Shown here one piece after another: positions 17,823 through 26,697 of a stretch of DNA of 64,000 nt (position 1 is the first letter of the stretch; every line of letters begins with the position of its first letter). The notes under the pieces are model-generated. The model ran no database searches and had not been told where the DNA came from. It saw only the letters and a list, made by a program, of their open reading frames with translations. The DNA lies in assembly GCA_902777385.1 (NCBI GenBank), contig CACYTP010000002.1:124001-188000 (forward strand), given 5' to 3'. The DNA is from an uncultured bacterium (GTDB lineage: Bacteria > Cyanobacteriota > Vampirovibrionia > Gastranaerophilales > Gastranaerophilaceae). The position numbers and the translations under genes are program-made.

Positions 17823-18686
17823 ATGACAATACAAGATTGGTTTGAAAAACGTAAAGTAGCACAAGAACAGAGAAGAGCTTTGGAAGCCAGAGTTGAAACA
17901 GATGGTGATCCGACACTTTGGACTAAATGTGTTCACTGTGATGCTCAGATTTTAAAAGAAGATTTAGATAATAACGATATGGTTTGTCCTTTGTGTGATT
18001 ATCATTACAGGATAAATGCAAGACGCAGAATAAGTCAATTGTTTGATGAAAATTCTTTTGAAGAGTTGTTTGCCGATATAAAACCTACAGATCCTCTTGA
18101 ATTTGTTGATACGGAATCTTATAAAGACAGATTGCAGCGTGCAAAAGAAAAAACGAATCTTGATGATGCCGTAATTACAGGTCTTGCAAAAATCGAAGGT
18201 CATAAGGTTGCTACAGCAATTATGGATTTTGATTTTATGGGCGGTTCTATGGGAAGTGTTGTTGGAGAAAAAGTTACCAGACTTATCGAAAAAGCTATAG
18301 AGTTGCGTTTGCCTGTTTTAGCAATTACTTCATCAGGCGGTGCAAGAATGCAGGAGAGTGCATTAAGTCTTATGCAGATGGCGAAAACATCTTGTGCAGT
18401 ATCCAGATTGGATGATGAAGGTTTGTTATATGTAAATCTAATAACGGAACCTACTTTTGGCGGAGTTACAGCCAGTTTTGGAACGCTTGGAGATATCATT
18501 GTTGCAGAGCAGGGAGCAAGAGTAGGATTTGCAGGACGCCGTGTAATTGAACAGACTATCAGACAAAAATTACCTTCCGATTTTCAAACGGCCGAATATT
18601 TGTTGAAATACGGTCAGGTTGATGTTGTTTCAAGTCGAAAAGATTTGAAAAGTACGCTTGCAAATATTTTTGCAATGCATGAATAA
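17823..18686 (+). CDS. accD: Acetyl-CoA carboxylase carboxyltransferase subunit beta
   Basis: A 287-residue carboxyltransferase. The N-terminal C4 zinc finger is WTKCVHCDAQI ... MVCPLCDYHYR, and the crotonase-like core includes GSMGSVVGEKVTRL and ITSSGGARMQES, the acyl-CoA oxyanion region. It forms an alpha2-beta2 complex with AccA, encoded 24 bp downstream, and transfers the carboxyl group from biotin to acetyl-CoA to make malonyl-CoA for fatty acids. accB and accC are not in the window. bioB at 54464 would supply the biotin. Confidence 0.97.
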   Translation: MTIQDWFEKRKVAQEQRRALEARVETDGDPTLWTKCVHCDAQILKEDLDNNDMVCPLCDYHYRINARRRISQLFDENSFEELFADIKPTDPLEFVDTESYKDRLQRAKEKTNLDDAVITGLAKIEGHKVATAIMDFDFMGGSMGSVVGEKVTRLIEKAIELRLPVLAITSSGGARMQESALSLMQMAKTSCAVSRLDDEGLLYVNLITEPTFGGVTASFGTLGDIIVAEQGARVGFAGRRVIEQTIRQKLPSDFQTAEYLLKYGQVDVVSSRKDLKSTLANIFAMHE

Positions 18687-18710
18687 GGCGGAGATTAAAG
18701 GATTAATAAA

Positions 18711-19667
18711 ATGACAACAATATTAGATTTTGAAAAACCAATAGTAGAAATAGAAAAAAAAATTGAGGAATTAAAACAAATGAGTGCAGAATCAGGTATT
18801 GATTATTCGAAACAGATAGAAAGTTTCATGGATATGGCTGAAACGCATAAAAAAGAGTTGTATGAAAATCTTGCACCTGCTCAAAAGTTGCAGATTGCCA
18901 GACATCCGGAAAGACCAAACTTTTTGGATTATGTAAATGGCCTATTTACAGATTTTATAGAGTTGCACGGTGACAGACAAGGAATGGATGACCGAGCTAT
19001 TATTGGCGGTATTGCAAAACTTGATGGTAAACCTGTTATGGTTATAGGCACTATGAAAGGTAAATCTACCAAAGAAAATCTTGAATATAATTTTGGTATG
19101 CCTCAACCTCAGGGTTATCGTAAAGCTTTAAGATTAATGAAACATGCTAATAAGTTTAATATGCCTATCGTTACTATAATTGATACCCCGGGGGCTTATC
19201 CTGGTATAAGTGCAGAAGAAACCGGACAGGGTATAGCAATTGCTACTAATCTTAGAGATATGGCAAAGCTTACTGTTCCTGTTGTCGCAATTATTTCAGG
19301 CGAGGGTTGCTCCGGCGGTGCCTTAGGGCTTGCTGTTGCAGACAGAGTTTACCTGTTAGAACATGCTTATTATACTGTTATTTCACCTGAAGGATGTGCT
19401 TCTATTTTGTGGCGTGATGCAGCAAAATCTGCTGAAGCTGCTGAGGCTTTAAAAATAACTGCACCTCACTTGCTTAAATTTGGAATAATCGACGGTTCAA
19501 TTAAGGAGCCTATTGGTGGTGCTCATCATAATTATGAATTAATGTGTGATGAGATGAAGTCTACCATTAAGTCAGCTTTGAGTGAACTTTCATTGTTGTC
19601 AAAAGAAGAATTGAAAACCTACAGATACAATAAGTTCCGCAAAATGGGCGAGTTCTTAGAAGGTTAG
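18711..19667 (+). CDS. accA: Acetyl-CoA carboxylase carboxyltransferase subunit alpha
   Basis: A 318-residue AccA of normal length. The N-terminal helix pair (EKPIVEIEKKIEELKQM) is followed by RHPERPNFLDYV, HGDRQGMDDRAIIGG, and the carboxybiotin-binding elements GCSGGALGLAV and SPEGCASILW. It is the partner of AccD and is co-transcribed with it (24-bp gap). The next gene, prmA, starts 1 bp after its stop, so the operon is at least accD-accA-prmA. Confidence 0.97.
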   Translation: MTTILDFEKPIVEIEKKIEELKQMSAESGIDYSKQIESFMDMAETHKKELYENLAPAQKLQIARHPERPNFLDYVNGLFTDFIELHGDRQGMDDRAIIGGIAKLDGKPVMVIGTMKGKSTKENLEYNFGMPQPQGYRKALRLMKHANKFNMPIVTIIDTPGAYPGISAEETGQGIAIATNLRDMAKLTVPVVAIISGEGCSGGALGLAVADRVYLLEHAYYTVISPEGCASILWRDAAKSAEAAEALKITAPHLLKFGIIDGSIKEPIGGAHHNYELMCDEMKSTIKSALSELSLLSKEELKTYRYNKFRKMGEFLEG

Positions 19668-19668
19668 T

Positions 19669-20562
19669 ATGCAGGATAAATACTATGAACTTCAGCTAAA
19701 AATTAATCCTGATATGGAAGATATCATATCAGAGATTTGTTTTGAGGTTTTCCCATGTGAGGGGGTTGTGCTTGCAGAAGAAGCCTATAAGGATTTGGAA
19801 ATGGTTTCTACAACGGAGGGTACTCTCAGAATTTTCCTTACAGAAAAGGTTGATGTAGAAGCAATATTAAAAGCCCAGCGTTCCCTTTTGCTCTCAAGAG
19901 GATTGTCTGAGACAGAACTGGGTAGTTGGGAATATTCTTTTTTTGAAAAAGATAACGAAGACTGGTCAAAAAAGTGGAAAGAAAAATGGGATATAACTCA
20001 TGTGTCAGATAGAATTACGATTGTTCCTGACTGGCTGGACTATAGCCCAAAGCGAGATGATGAAATCGTTATTAGATTAGAACCCGGTTGTGCTTTTGGA
20101 ACAGGAACTCATCAGACAACACAGCTTTGTATGAAAGCGTTGGAAAAGTATTTTAAATCAGGTATGAAAGTTGCTGATATCGGGATGGGTTCCGGCATAC
20201 TTTCTGTTTGTGCAATGAAAATGGGTGCTAAATCTGCTTATGGGTGTGATATTGATGAAGATGTAATTGATGTCGCAAAAGAAAATGCCGCTAAAAACAA
20301 TGTGGTTTGTTACTTTGAGCTTGGTACGGCTGACAAGATAAATCAAAAATTTGATTTTGTTATGGCGAATATTTTACATAATGTGCTGTTTGACATTATG
20401 GGGGATTTAAAAAATTTACTTAATGATGAAGGTTATTTGTCGTTGAGCGGTATTTTAGACGAGAAAAAATCAGTTGTACTAGAGGCAATTAAGAGGGAAA
20501 ATCTTAAAATAATTGATGAAATGCACCAAGACCAGTGGGTTGGGTTTGTTGTCAAAAAATAA
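19669..20562 (+). CDS. prmA: Ribosomal protein L11 methyltransferase
   Basis: The 297-residue product has the PrmA substrate-binding N-terminal domain, then WKEKWDITHVSDRITIVPDW and PGCAFGTGTHQTTQLC. A class I SAM domain follows with ADIGMGSGILSVCAMKMGA and the NPPF-like catalytic turn replaced by MANILHNVL, as is usual for PrmA (ANIL). It trimethylates L11 on the large ribosomal subunit. The start directly abuts accA. The downstream small membrane gene begins 16 bp later. Confidence 0.93.
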   Translation: MQDKYYELQLKINPDMEDIISEICFEVFPCEGVVLAEEAYKDLEMVSTTEGTLRIFLTEKVDVEAILKAQRSLLLSRGLSETELGSWEYSFFEKDNEDWSKKWKEKWDITHVSDRITIVPDWLDYSPKRDDEIVIRLEPGCAFGTGTHQTTQLCMKALEKYFKSGMKVADIGMGSGILSVCAMKMGAKSAYGCDIDEDVIDVAKENAAKNNVVCYFELGTADKINQKFDFVMANILHNVLFDIMGDLKNLLNDEGYLSLSGILDEKKSVVLEAIKRENLKIIDEMHQDQWVGFVVKK

Positions 20563-20578
20563 TAAGGAGATTCGGCTT

Positions 20579-21100
20579 ATGCCAGATATAAAACTTACAA
20601 AATTTGAAGCTTTATTAATATTCTTATTTGTAGTTTGTTTTATTGGTATGTTGTTTATTTCAATAAAAAATGGTACGAAGCCTGATTCAAGATTATTTGT
20701 GGTTGTTTGGTGTTTTGGTATGGCTTTTATGATTATGTTTTTTAAACGCTTGTTAGGTGATTTATACGACGTAAATTTCCCGTATTCTTATAAGGATATA
20801 ATAGGTAATTACGGCAGACCTGCATATTCGTTCAATGCAAGGTTATATAACGTAAACAAAGTTCATTTCAGAGGTTTTTCCGTAAAGTTTGATATTTATG
20901 ACAGTGCAATTGTTGTAAGTTGTTTTGGAAGATGTCAGATTATAACTGATTTTAATAATATAAAATTTTCTAAGAATTTTCTGTCTTATACTGCAAATAT
21001 AGATGTAGGAAATTCACATTTGGTTTGTGGTATAAGCGAAAAGCAGAAAATATTACTAGATAGTAAAGGAATAGTACAAAATACGAGTGAGGGCAATTAA
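20579..21100 (+). CDS. Two-helix membrane protein, 173 aa, function unknown
   Basis: ATG at 20579 has AAGGAG at ideal spacing, so the longer frame from 20513 is rejected. It starts MPDIKLTKFEALLIFLF with membrane helices at about 11-30 and 40-60. A beta-rich cytoplasmic domain follows (VKFDIYDSAIVVSCFGRCQIITDFNNIKF) that resembles small pleckstrin-like or bPH folds in layout. It lies between prmA and kdsB with a 1-bp gap to kdsB, so it is in the same operon. Family not recognised. Confidence 0.72.
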   Translation: MPDIKLTKFEALLIFLFVVCFIGMLFISIKNGTKPDSRLFVVVWCFGMAFMIMFFKRLLGDLYDVNFPYSYKDIIGNYGRPAYSFNARLYNVNKVHFRGFSVKFDIYDSAIVVSCFGRCQIITDFNNIKFSKNFLSYTANIDVGNSHLVCGISEKQKILLDSKGIVQNTSEGN

Positions 21101-21101
21101 T

Positions 21102-21824
21102 ATGACAAAGACAGCAATAATTATACCGGCGAGATACGGATCAAGCAGATTAGAAGGCAAACCGTTAATTGAAGTTAAAGGCAAACCTATTATTCAATGG
21201 GTTTATGAAAAAGCTCAACAGGCAAAATTGGCTGATATGATTATCGTTGCGACTGACGATAAGCGTATTTATGATGCAGTAAAGGCTTTTGGCGGTGAGG
21301 TCGAAATGACTTCGGAAAATCATAAGTCAGGAAGTGACAGAATTAGAGAAGTTGTTGACAGACATCCCGAAATTTCATTTATAGTAAATCTTCAGGGTGA
21401 TGAACCGATGATTAAGCCTGAGGCTGTTGATAGCGTTATAGAAAATGTAAAATCTGACGATAATGCTGATATTTCAACTTTGATAAGAGTTTTAACGGAT
21501 GAAGAGGAAATCAATAATCCAAATTTAGTAAAGTGTGTAACTGACGTAAACGGATATGCATTGTATTTTTCACGTTCAAAAATACCTTATGAACGTAATT
21601 TCGGTGTTGCAACATTTTATGGACATCTTGGTATATATGGTTATAAAAGAGAAGCCTTAATTAAAATGACAGAATTACCTCAGACACCTTTAGAAAAAAC
21701 TGAAAGCCTTGAACAGCTGAGGGCTTTGGAAAACGGGATGAGAATTAAAACTTCTGTAGTAGATTTCAAACCTGTAGGTATTGACACTTTGCAAGATCTT
21801 GAAGAATTTAAAAATCTGGTATAG
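21102..21824 (+). CDS. kdsB: 3-deoxy-manno-octulosonate cytidylyltransferase
   Basis: The 240-residue nucleotidyltransferase starts with TAIIIPARYGSSRLEGKPL, the CTP-binding signature. LQGDEPMI carries the metal-binding Asp, and SRSKIPYERN, FYGHLGIYGY and PLEKTESLEQLRAL are KdsB hallmarks. It makes CMP-Kdo for the inner core of lipopolysaccharide, so the cell should have an LPS outer membrane. I prefer ATG at 21102 over the GTG at 21087 because GAGGG lies at the right distance and the conserved start is close. Confidence 0.95.
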   Translation: MTKTAIIIPARYGSSRLEGKPLIEVKGKPIIQWVYEKAQQAKLADMIIVATDDKRIYDAVKAFGGEVEMTSENHKSGSDRIREVVDRHPEISFIVNLQGDEPMIKPEAVDSVIENVKSDDNADISTLIRVLTDEEEINNPNLVKCVTDVNGYALYFSRSKIPYERNFGVATFYGHLGIYGYKREALIKMTELPQTPLEKTESLEQLRALENGMRIKTSVVDFKPVGIDTLQDLEEFKNLV

Positions 21825-21911
21825 TTTGTAAAATTTCTTTACAAATTAGCAATTTATTTTGTCTTTAAAAGTTTAAATATATAGTGTAGAAAAATAAAGG
21901 TAGTATATATT

Positions 21912-22841
21912 ATGCCATGTGTATCAAATGTAAATTTTACGGCTGATGTTCAAAATAAGCCTCAGAAAAAAGAAGTAGTTTATGTATCTAAAAATCCTGA
22001 TGCAATGGTTAATGCAACCGGTGTTGTTGCTGGAACTGCAGGTATGGTAGGCGGTGCAATTGTCGGTGGCGGTGTCGGTTTGGCAAAACTTCCGGGACAT
22101 CTTGTAAAAGACGTGTTTCAGGCACCTGAATTAACTGCACTGGCAGATATCTTAAAAACTGCAAAATCTCCTGAAGTAGCAGAGGAATTGTTGGAAATTA
22201 CAAAGACAATGGGTACACGTCTTGATGAAGCATTCAGAAATGATCCGCAGGCGAAGGCTGTTGTAAATAAAGTGTTTGATCCGATATTGCACTCAATATC
22301 TTTCAGAAAAAATACATTGAATATACGTTATCTTATTCAAAAACATTTGAGTAGTCTTGTAAATCCTACAAAGCCTGTAATGTTGACTGAAGATGAAAAA
22401 TGGGCTGCAAAAATGATAAAACCTTTGAGAAACTTCGCAAATATCTTGTTGGGTACTCCTAATTCTCATACAAGCAAAGCTATTGGCGGCTTGACAGGTA
22501 ATATCGCTGAAGCAATTTCACAAACAGTTGAAAATATTAAAAACTTTACTCCTGAAGAGCGTGAGGCTTGGGGCAGAGTTACAAATCAAATAAAATTGGA
22601 GTTGCAGAATAATCCTAAACTCCGAGTAACAGGTGGAATCGCAAAATCCTTAAAAGATGTAGTAAATGGCTTTAAGGGTGCTAACAGACGCCTCAGCTTT
22701 TCACCTCTTAAAACTATAGGGATATGGTCTGCAATAGGTGCTGCCGGATTTGGTGCATTATCAACACTTGGCTGGTTCGGACTTAAAAAAGGTCTTATGT
22801 CCAAAGAAAATGAAAAAGCTGTAAAAGCTGGTCAAGTATAG
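21912..22841 (+). CDS. Hypothetical protein with N-terminal NVNFTA tag and glycine-rich segment
   Basis: The 309-residue protein begins MPCVSNVNFTADVQN, another member of the NxNFT-tagged set. A glycine-rich hydrophobic stretch (TAGMVGGAIVGGGVGLA, about 42-58) and a C-terminal one (IGIWSAIGAAGFGALSTLGWFGL) could span or lie on a membrane. The middle is helical. Very similar overall organisation (tag, long helical region, hydrophobic C-terminal segment) appears in the 504-residue protein at 56199. The gene is followed by a strong terminator. Function unknown. Confidence 0.7.
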   Translation: MPCVSNVNFTADVQNKPQKKEVVYVSKNPDAMVNATGVVAGTAGMVGGAIVGGGVGLAKLPGHLVKDVFQAPELTALADILKTAKSPEVAEELLEITKTMGTRLDEAFRNDPQAKAVVNKVFDPILHSISFRKNTLNIRYLIQKHLSSLVNPTKPVMLTEDEKWAAKMIKPLRNFANILLGTPNSHTSKAIGGLTGNIAEAISQTVENIKNFTPEEREAWGRVTNQIKLELQNNPKLRVTGGIAKSLKDVVNGFKGANRRLSFSPLKTIGIWSAIGAAGFGALSTLGWFGLKKGLMSKENEKAVKAGQV

Positions 22842-22867
22842 ATGTTAGATTAATTTATAATTTAAAA

Positions 22868-22896
22868 AATACCGAATAAAAATTCGGTATTTTTTT
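22868..22896 (+). terminator. Rho-independent terminator
   Basis: A 9-bp perfect stem (22869-22877 with 22882-22890) with a 4-nt loop is followed by six T residues, 27 bp after the stop of the 309-aa gene. Confidence 0.9.
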
Positions 22897-23032
22897 ATAA
22901 AAAGTGCTTGCTTTTTTCGTTAACTTATATTAATATGATGAAGTAAATATTACGAAATCGAAAAAAAACTAAAAATTTTGTAATAATTTTAATATGTTAG
23001 TGTGATTATTAAATGAAGGAATAGAAAAGATT

Positions 23033-23785
23033 ATGACAGAGAATATGGAATTTCAGGGGGAACCGGAAGATCGTCAAAGAATACTTTTGGCTGATGATGA
23101 AGCCAGTATCAGACGTATCTTAGAAACCAGATTAAAAATGGCTGGTTACGATGTTTACACTGCTGCAGATGGCGAAGAAGCTGTCAATGCTTTTAATAAA
23201 TATAATCCTGATTTGGTAGTGCTTGATGTAATGATGCCAAAAATGGACGGATATGGTGTAACAAGAGAAATTAGACGTACTGCTGATGTTCCGATTATTA
23301 TCTTAACTGCATTAGGTGATGTTTCAGAAAGAATTACCGGTTTAGAGTTAGGTGCTGATGATTATGTAATTAAACCATTCTCACCAAAAGAGTTGGAAGC
23401 TCGTGTAAAGGCTGTTTTAAGACGTACTAATAACAGAGAAAGCGTTGCTCCAAACGGCGGTAAAGTAACTAAAAATGTCATTACTACCGGTAATATAAAG
23501 ATTGATACAGCAAGACGTCAGGTATTCAGAAAGAACGAAAGAATTCGTTTGACTGGTATGGAATTTAGTTTGTTAGAATTGTTAGTAAATAATTCCGGTC
23601 AAGCATTTTCAAGAAACGAAATTCTGCAACACGTTTGGGCTTATCCGCCTGATCACAGAATTGATACTCGTGTAGTTGATGTTCATATTTCAAGATTACG
23701 TTCAAAACTTGAATCTGATCCTGCAAATCCTGAACTTATACTTACTGCTCGCGGTATCGGATATATGTTCCAAAGAATTAGTTAA
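23033..23785 (+). CDS. rpaB: RpaB-like OmpR family response regulator
   Basis: The 250-residue regulator has a receiver domain with acidic pair DDE, phospho-acceptor Asp in VVLDVMMPKMDGYG, Thr in IILTALGD and Lys in VIKPFSP. A winged-helix output domain follows (LTGMEFSLLELLVNN ... RVVDVHISRLRSKLE ... LTARGIGYMFQ). Stretches such as ASIRRILETRL, ITGLELGADDYVIKPFSPKELEARVKAVLRR and RIRLTGMEFSLLELLV are close to the cyanobacterial and plastid RpaB/Ycf27 family from memory. RpaB controls high-light and redox genes through HLR1 repeats. No cognate kinase is adjacent, as is usual for RpaB. A terminator follows directly. Confidence 0.88.
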   Translation: MTENMEFQGEPEDRQRILLADDEASIRRILETRLKMAGYDVYTAADGEEAVNAFNKYNPDLVVLDVMMPKMDGYGVTREIRRTADVPIIILTALGDVSERITGLELGADDYVIKPFSPKELEARVKAVLRRTNNRESVAPNGGKVTKNVITTGNIKIDTARRQVFRKNERIRLTGMEFSLLELLVNNSGQAFSRNEILQHVWAYPPDHRIDTRVVDVHISRLRSKLESDPANPELILTARGIGYMFQRIS

Positions 23786-23786
23786 G

Positions 23787-23810
23787 AAAAAGCCCTTAAA
23801 GGGCTTTTTT
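23787..23810 (+). terminator. Rho-independent terminator after rpaB
   Basis: Stem AGCCC (23791-23795) with GGGCT (23801-23805), extended by A/T pairs, is followed by a T-run. It starts 2 bp after the rpaB stop. Confidence 0.9.
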
Positions 23811-23822
23811 TATGAGGTTTAT

Positions 23823-24242
23823 ATGTATATTAATAAACGTTCAATTTTTGGGCTTACGTTTGTAGTATTTGTGGTAATCTTGGGATTCTTGAATAGTGCA
23901 AAAGAGTATGTATTGACTTGTGATGTGAAGGCTAATACATGCAATACTTTTCGAAAAAATTATTCAAGCCGTGAAGTTTTTGAAACCCATACTGCTCCTT
24001 ATGATGTAAAAAATCTTAAAATTATATCCAGAGTAGAGCATCATAGTTCAAGACATGGTAGGCGTACAACATATTATTATGATGTCTGTTTTGTTGATAA
24101 ATCAGATAGGGTAGATTGTTTCTATACTGCCGGTTCAGGGAGTGCTGCGGAAACTATTTCTGCTGATTTAAAAAGAATATTTAGTGAATGTAAAGGATGC
24201 AGTCAGATAAAGTATGATTTAAAAAATAAGGTTCAGCGTTAA
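23823..24242 (+). CDS. Membrane-anchored protein of unknown function, 139 aa
   Basis: ATG at 23823 follows ATGAGGTTTAT just after the rpaB terminator. The protein has an N-terminal anchor (SIFGLTFVVFVVILGFLNSA) and an extracytoplasmic domain with cysteines (LTCDVKANTC, VCFVD, VDCFY, FSECKGCSQ). This domain could form disulphides. The thioredoxin-like protein at 10583 would be a candidate partner, but that is only a guess. A longer frame from 23676 overlaps rpaB and is rejected. Confidence 0.65.
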   Translation: MYINKRSIFGLTFVVFVVILGFLNSAKEYVLTCDVKANTCNTFRKNYSSREVFETHTAPYDVKNLKIISRVEHHSSRHGRRTTYYYDVCFVDKSDRVDCFYTAGSGSAAETISADLKRIFSECKGCSQIKYDLKNKVQR

Positions 24243-24314
24243 ACGGCATTTATTTCCTGTAAGATAAATATAATATTCTTTGTATAATTTTATAGAATAT
24301 GTTATTATAATTTT

Positions 24315-24944
24315 ATGAACAAGGAAGTAAAATATACGCCGCAGGAAGAATTTGCAAATGCTTTTACGCACTCATTAGGAGCATTATTTTCTATATATGC
24401 AATAGTAATGCTTGCCGTATATTCTCACAGTCCGATTGAGGTCGCATCAACGTCAATTTTTGGGGCAACGTTGTTTATATTATTTCAGTCTTCTGCTTTG
24501 TATCATGCAATGGTTAATCCTACGGCAAAAAAAGTGTTCCGGAAAATTGACCATAGTGCAATATTTATGTTGATTGCCGGTACTTATACGCCTATATTGC
24601 TGTTGGTTGTTGATTTCCCATTGTCTGTGGCATTGTTAGCTATGACATGGTATTTAGCAATTACTGGTATTGTATATTCTTGTCTGACGTTGAAATTTAA
24701 GTATTTGTCAACGGGTTTGTACTTAGTAATGGGTTGGTTATCACTGTTTTTAGCTTATGCAATATGGACTAAGGCAAGTCATACTGCATTTTGGCTGTTA
24801 TTGTCAGGTGGATTGTTGTATTCTATAGGTTGTATATTTTATTTGTTAAAAAAGAAATTTATGCACTCGATATGGCATATATTTGTAATAGCAGGAGCAA
24901 TGACACATTATTATGCAATAGTAGAAATTTTAAAATCAGTATAA
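24315..24944 (+). CDS. Hemolysin III family membrane protein (TrhA/PAQR-like)
   Basis: The 209-residue protein has seven predicted membrane helices. Family signatures are EEFANAFTHSLGA near the N-terminus, SSALYHAM, KIDHSAIFMLIAGTYTPI, and SIWHIFVIAGAMTHYYAI near the end. The conserved Asp and the histidines of these motifs form a zinc site in PAQR relatives. Members affect membrane fluidity and were first named after a pore-forming activity. The ATG lies only 3 bp after a TATAAT sequence and lacks a Shine-Dalgarno site, so the transcription start is uncertain. It is the last core gene before tRNA-His. Confidence 0.92.
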   Translation: MNKEVKYTPQEEFANAFTHSLGALFSIYAIVMLAVYSHSPIEVASTSIFGATLFILFQSSALYHAMVNPTAKKVFRKIDHSAIFMLIAGTYTPILLLVVDFPLSVALLAMTWYLAITGIVYSCLTLKFKYLSTGLYLVMGWLSLFLAYAIWTKASHTAFWLLLSGGLLYSIGCIFYLLKKKFMHSIWHIFVIAGAMTHYYAIVEILKSV

Positions 24945-24996
24945 AAAATACTTGATTTTGGCTGTTTATTTGATATGATTATTGTACGCAATATAT

Positions 24997-25073
24997 GGCG
25001 GGTTTCGTCAAGTGGTTAAGACCACGGATTGTGGTTCCGTTATGCGTGGGTTCGAATCCCACAACCCGCCCCA
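24997..25073 (+). tRNA. tRNA-His (GTG)
   Basis: A full cloverleaf. G-1 at 24997 pairs with the C73 discriminator at 25070; this extra G is diagnostic for tRNA-His. The acceptor is 24998-25004 with 25063-25069, the anticodon stem 25024-25028 with 25036-25040, anticodon GTG at 25031-25033, and the T-arm 25046-25050 with 25058-25062. CCA is encoded at 25071-25073. The 3' end is the insertion site of the 14-kb element, and part of the encoded CCA comes from the element side. Confidence 0.97.
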
Positions 25074-26656
25074 TTTATAAATGACGTTTCTAAAACGTCA
25101 TTTTTTGTTGATATACTTGAACTTGACGGGGTTCTAACCTGACTGTTTTCTAACTCATTTTTGTAGGTTCTCTTAATGTTTTGTAATGCTTTGAATGTGT
25201 CTTTTAGCTCTACAATAAGATTATTTCCGTCAAATTTTATAGATTTTACCATGGTTGTTATGATAAGTTTCTTTTCTTCTGCTGTAGCTTTTAAAAACAA
25301 TTCTGGTAACATTTCAGAAAATTTTAGTAATAAATTCATTCTTTCATATATAAATTTTGTACTAACATTTGTATTACCTAATTTTACAAGTAATCTGTCC
25401 TTTTCTTCTTGCCATTCTTTATGCAGTGCATTAACTTCTTCTTCTGACATTCCTGTCGGTAAATTCCCCTCTAATTTTGCTATATAACTCTTTTTAATTC
25501 TGTTAGTAAGCACTTCTATTTGTTTTGTTATTTCGTTTCTTGCATTCTTTTCATACTCGCTAAATTCCTTTATATAGTCTTTAGCCAGTATTTTAAGTCT
25601 TTCCACTTCTTTATGTCCTAAACAAATTGTGTCTAATATATTAGCAAAAGTATTATTAAAATATTCTTCTCTGTAATTTTTTAATTTTGTGTGTATTCCT
25701 TTTGCATTAGAACAATGGTAGTAAATATAATGTCCTTTTTTGCTTTTTCCACGTTTAAATTCTGCTGTATAATAACAGTCGCATTCAGCACATTTAATTA
25801 AGCCTGTATAAGCGAATTGAACATTGTGTTTCTTTACTCTGTCAATGTTTTTGAACATATCTTGAACTTTATAAAATAATTCTTTACTTATTATTGGCTG
25901 ATGATTTCCCTCATATTCCTGTCCGTTCCAGTCAAATTTTCCTATATAAAACTTATTTTTGAGTATATGTTCAAATTTTCTTGCAGGATATTTTTTCCCT
26001 GTTTTAGGATGTATAAAACCCTCTTGTGCTAAAGTTGTTCCAAGTGTTTTATATGAATACATACCGGTTGAATACAACTTAAATGCTCTTTTTATATATG
26101 GTGCAGTTGTTTCATCAACAATAATACTTTTTTTAATTACTTTATCATCAATTTTTTCGTGAAAATTTTTGTAACCGATAGGTGCTTTACATGGCATTAA
26201 TCCTTTTTCTGCGATTGTTTTCATATTTTCTTTTGTTCTAAATCTAATTAGGCTTAATTCATATTCGGCATTACACATCATCATATTACGCATATAATCG
26301 CCCTCAATGGTGTTTACATTGAGTTCTGTAGCAGATAATAAAGTAATACCATGTCTTAATAGCATTGGTCTAATTGTGCCATGGTAATCGACATTAAATC
26401 TTGAAAGCCTGTCAATTCTCCATACAATAATTGCATTTATTTTATTTTTAGGGTTATCACAAAATTTTATTAATTTTTGTACTTGTTCTCTGTTTAAGTC
26501 CTTAGCACTTTTACCTTCTTCTATAAAAGTTTGAACAATACAATATCCCTCTCTTTCAGCAAATTCAGCACATGTATTTAATTGTGTTTCAATACTGAAA
26601 CCATGTTTTACTTGTTCTTCTGTTGATACACGTGAATATATTACTGCTCGTTTCAT
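25040..26656 (-). CDS. Large serine recombinase (site-specific integrase)
   Basis: The resolvase catalytic domain starts RAVIYSRVSTEEQ, where Ser in YSRVS is the nucleophile. IIVWRIDRLSRF carries the conserved arginines. A recombinase domain follows (APIGYKNFHEK ...), then a zinc ribbon (IKCAECDCYY ... YYHCS), a coiled coil and a tail. The ATG at 26656 (538 aa) is preferred over the TTG at 26674. It should integrate and excise the surrounding element. The reading frame crosses the attL core and stops inside tRNA-His, so the last residues (GAGCGIRTHA) are antisense tRNA sequence. In the circular form the frame would instead end GAGCGIVLDFLR. Confidence 0.93.
   Translation of the reverse strand: MKRAVIYSRVSTEEQVKHGFSIETQLNTCAEFAEREGYCIVQTFIEEGKSAKDLNREQVQKLIKFCDNPKNKINAIIVWRIDRLSRFNVDYHGTIRPMLLRHGITLLSATELNVNTIEGDYMRNMMMCNAEYELSLIRFRTKENMKTIAEKGLMPCKAPIGYKNFHEKIDDKVIKKSIIVDETTAPYIKRAFKLYSTGMYSYKTLGTTLAQEGFIHPKTGKKYPARKFEHILKNKFYIGKFDWNGQEYEGNHQPIISKELFYKVQDMFKNIDRVKKHNVQFAYTGLIKCAECDCYYTAEFKRGKSKKGHYIYYHCSNAKGIHTKLKNYREEYFNNTFANILDTICLGHKEVERLKILAKDYIKEFSEYEKNARNEITKQIEVLTNRIKKSYIAKLEGNLPTGMSEEEVNALHKEWQEEKDRLLVKLGNTNVSTKFIYERMNLLLKFSEMLPELFLKATAEEKKLIITTMVKSIKFDGNNLIVELKDTFKALQNIKRTYKNELENSQVRTPSSSSISTKNDVLETSFINGAGCGIRTHA
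25055..25071. repeat. attL core: 17-bp direct repeat in tRNA-His
   Basis: AATCCCACAACCCGCCC spans the end of the T-arm and the acceptor stem. The same 17 bases occur at 39241-39257. Flanking bases differ on both sides, as expected for the two ends of an integrated element. Confidence 0.88.
25080..25106 (+). terminator. Terminator downstream of tRNA-His, supplied by the element
   Basis: A 10-bp stem (25080-25089 with 25093-25102) with a 3-nt loop and a T-run. It belongs to the element and replaces the original tRNA terminator, now found at 39263-39293 beyond attR. It lies inside the C-terminal coding part of the leftward integrase. Confidence 0.85.
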
Positions 26657-26697
26657 ATTTACATTATCCCCCAAATTATTTTGTTTTTCACGCCGTA

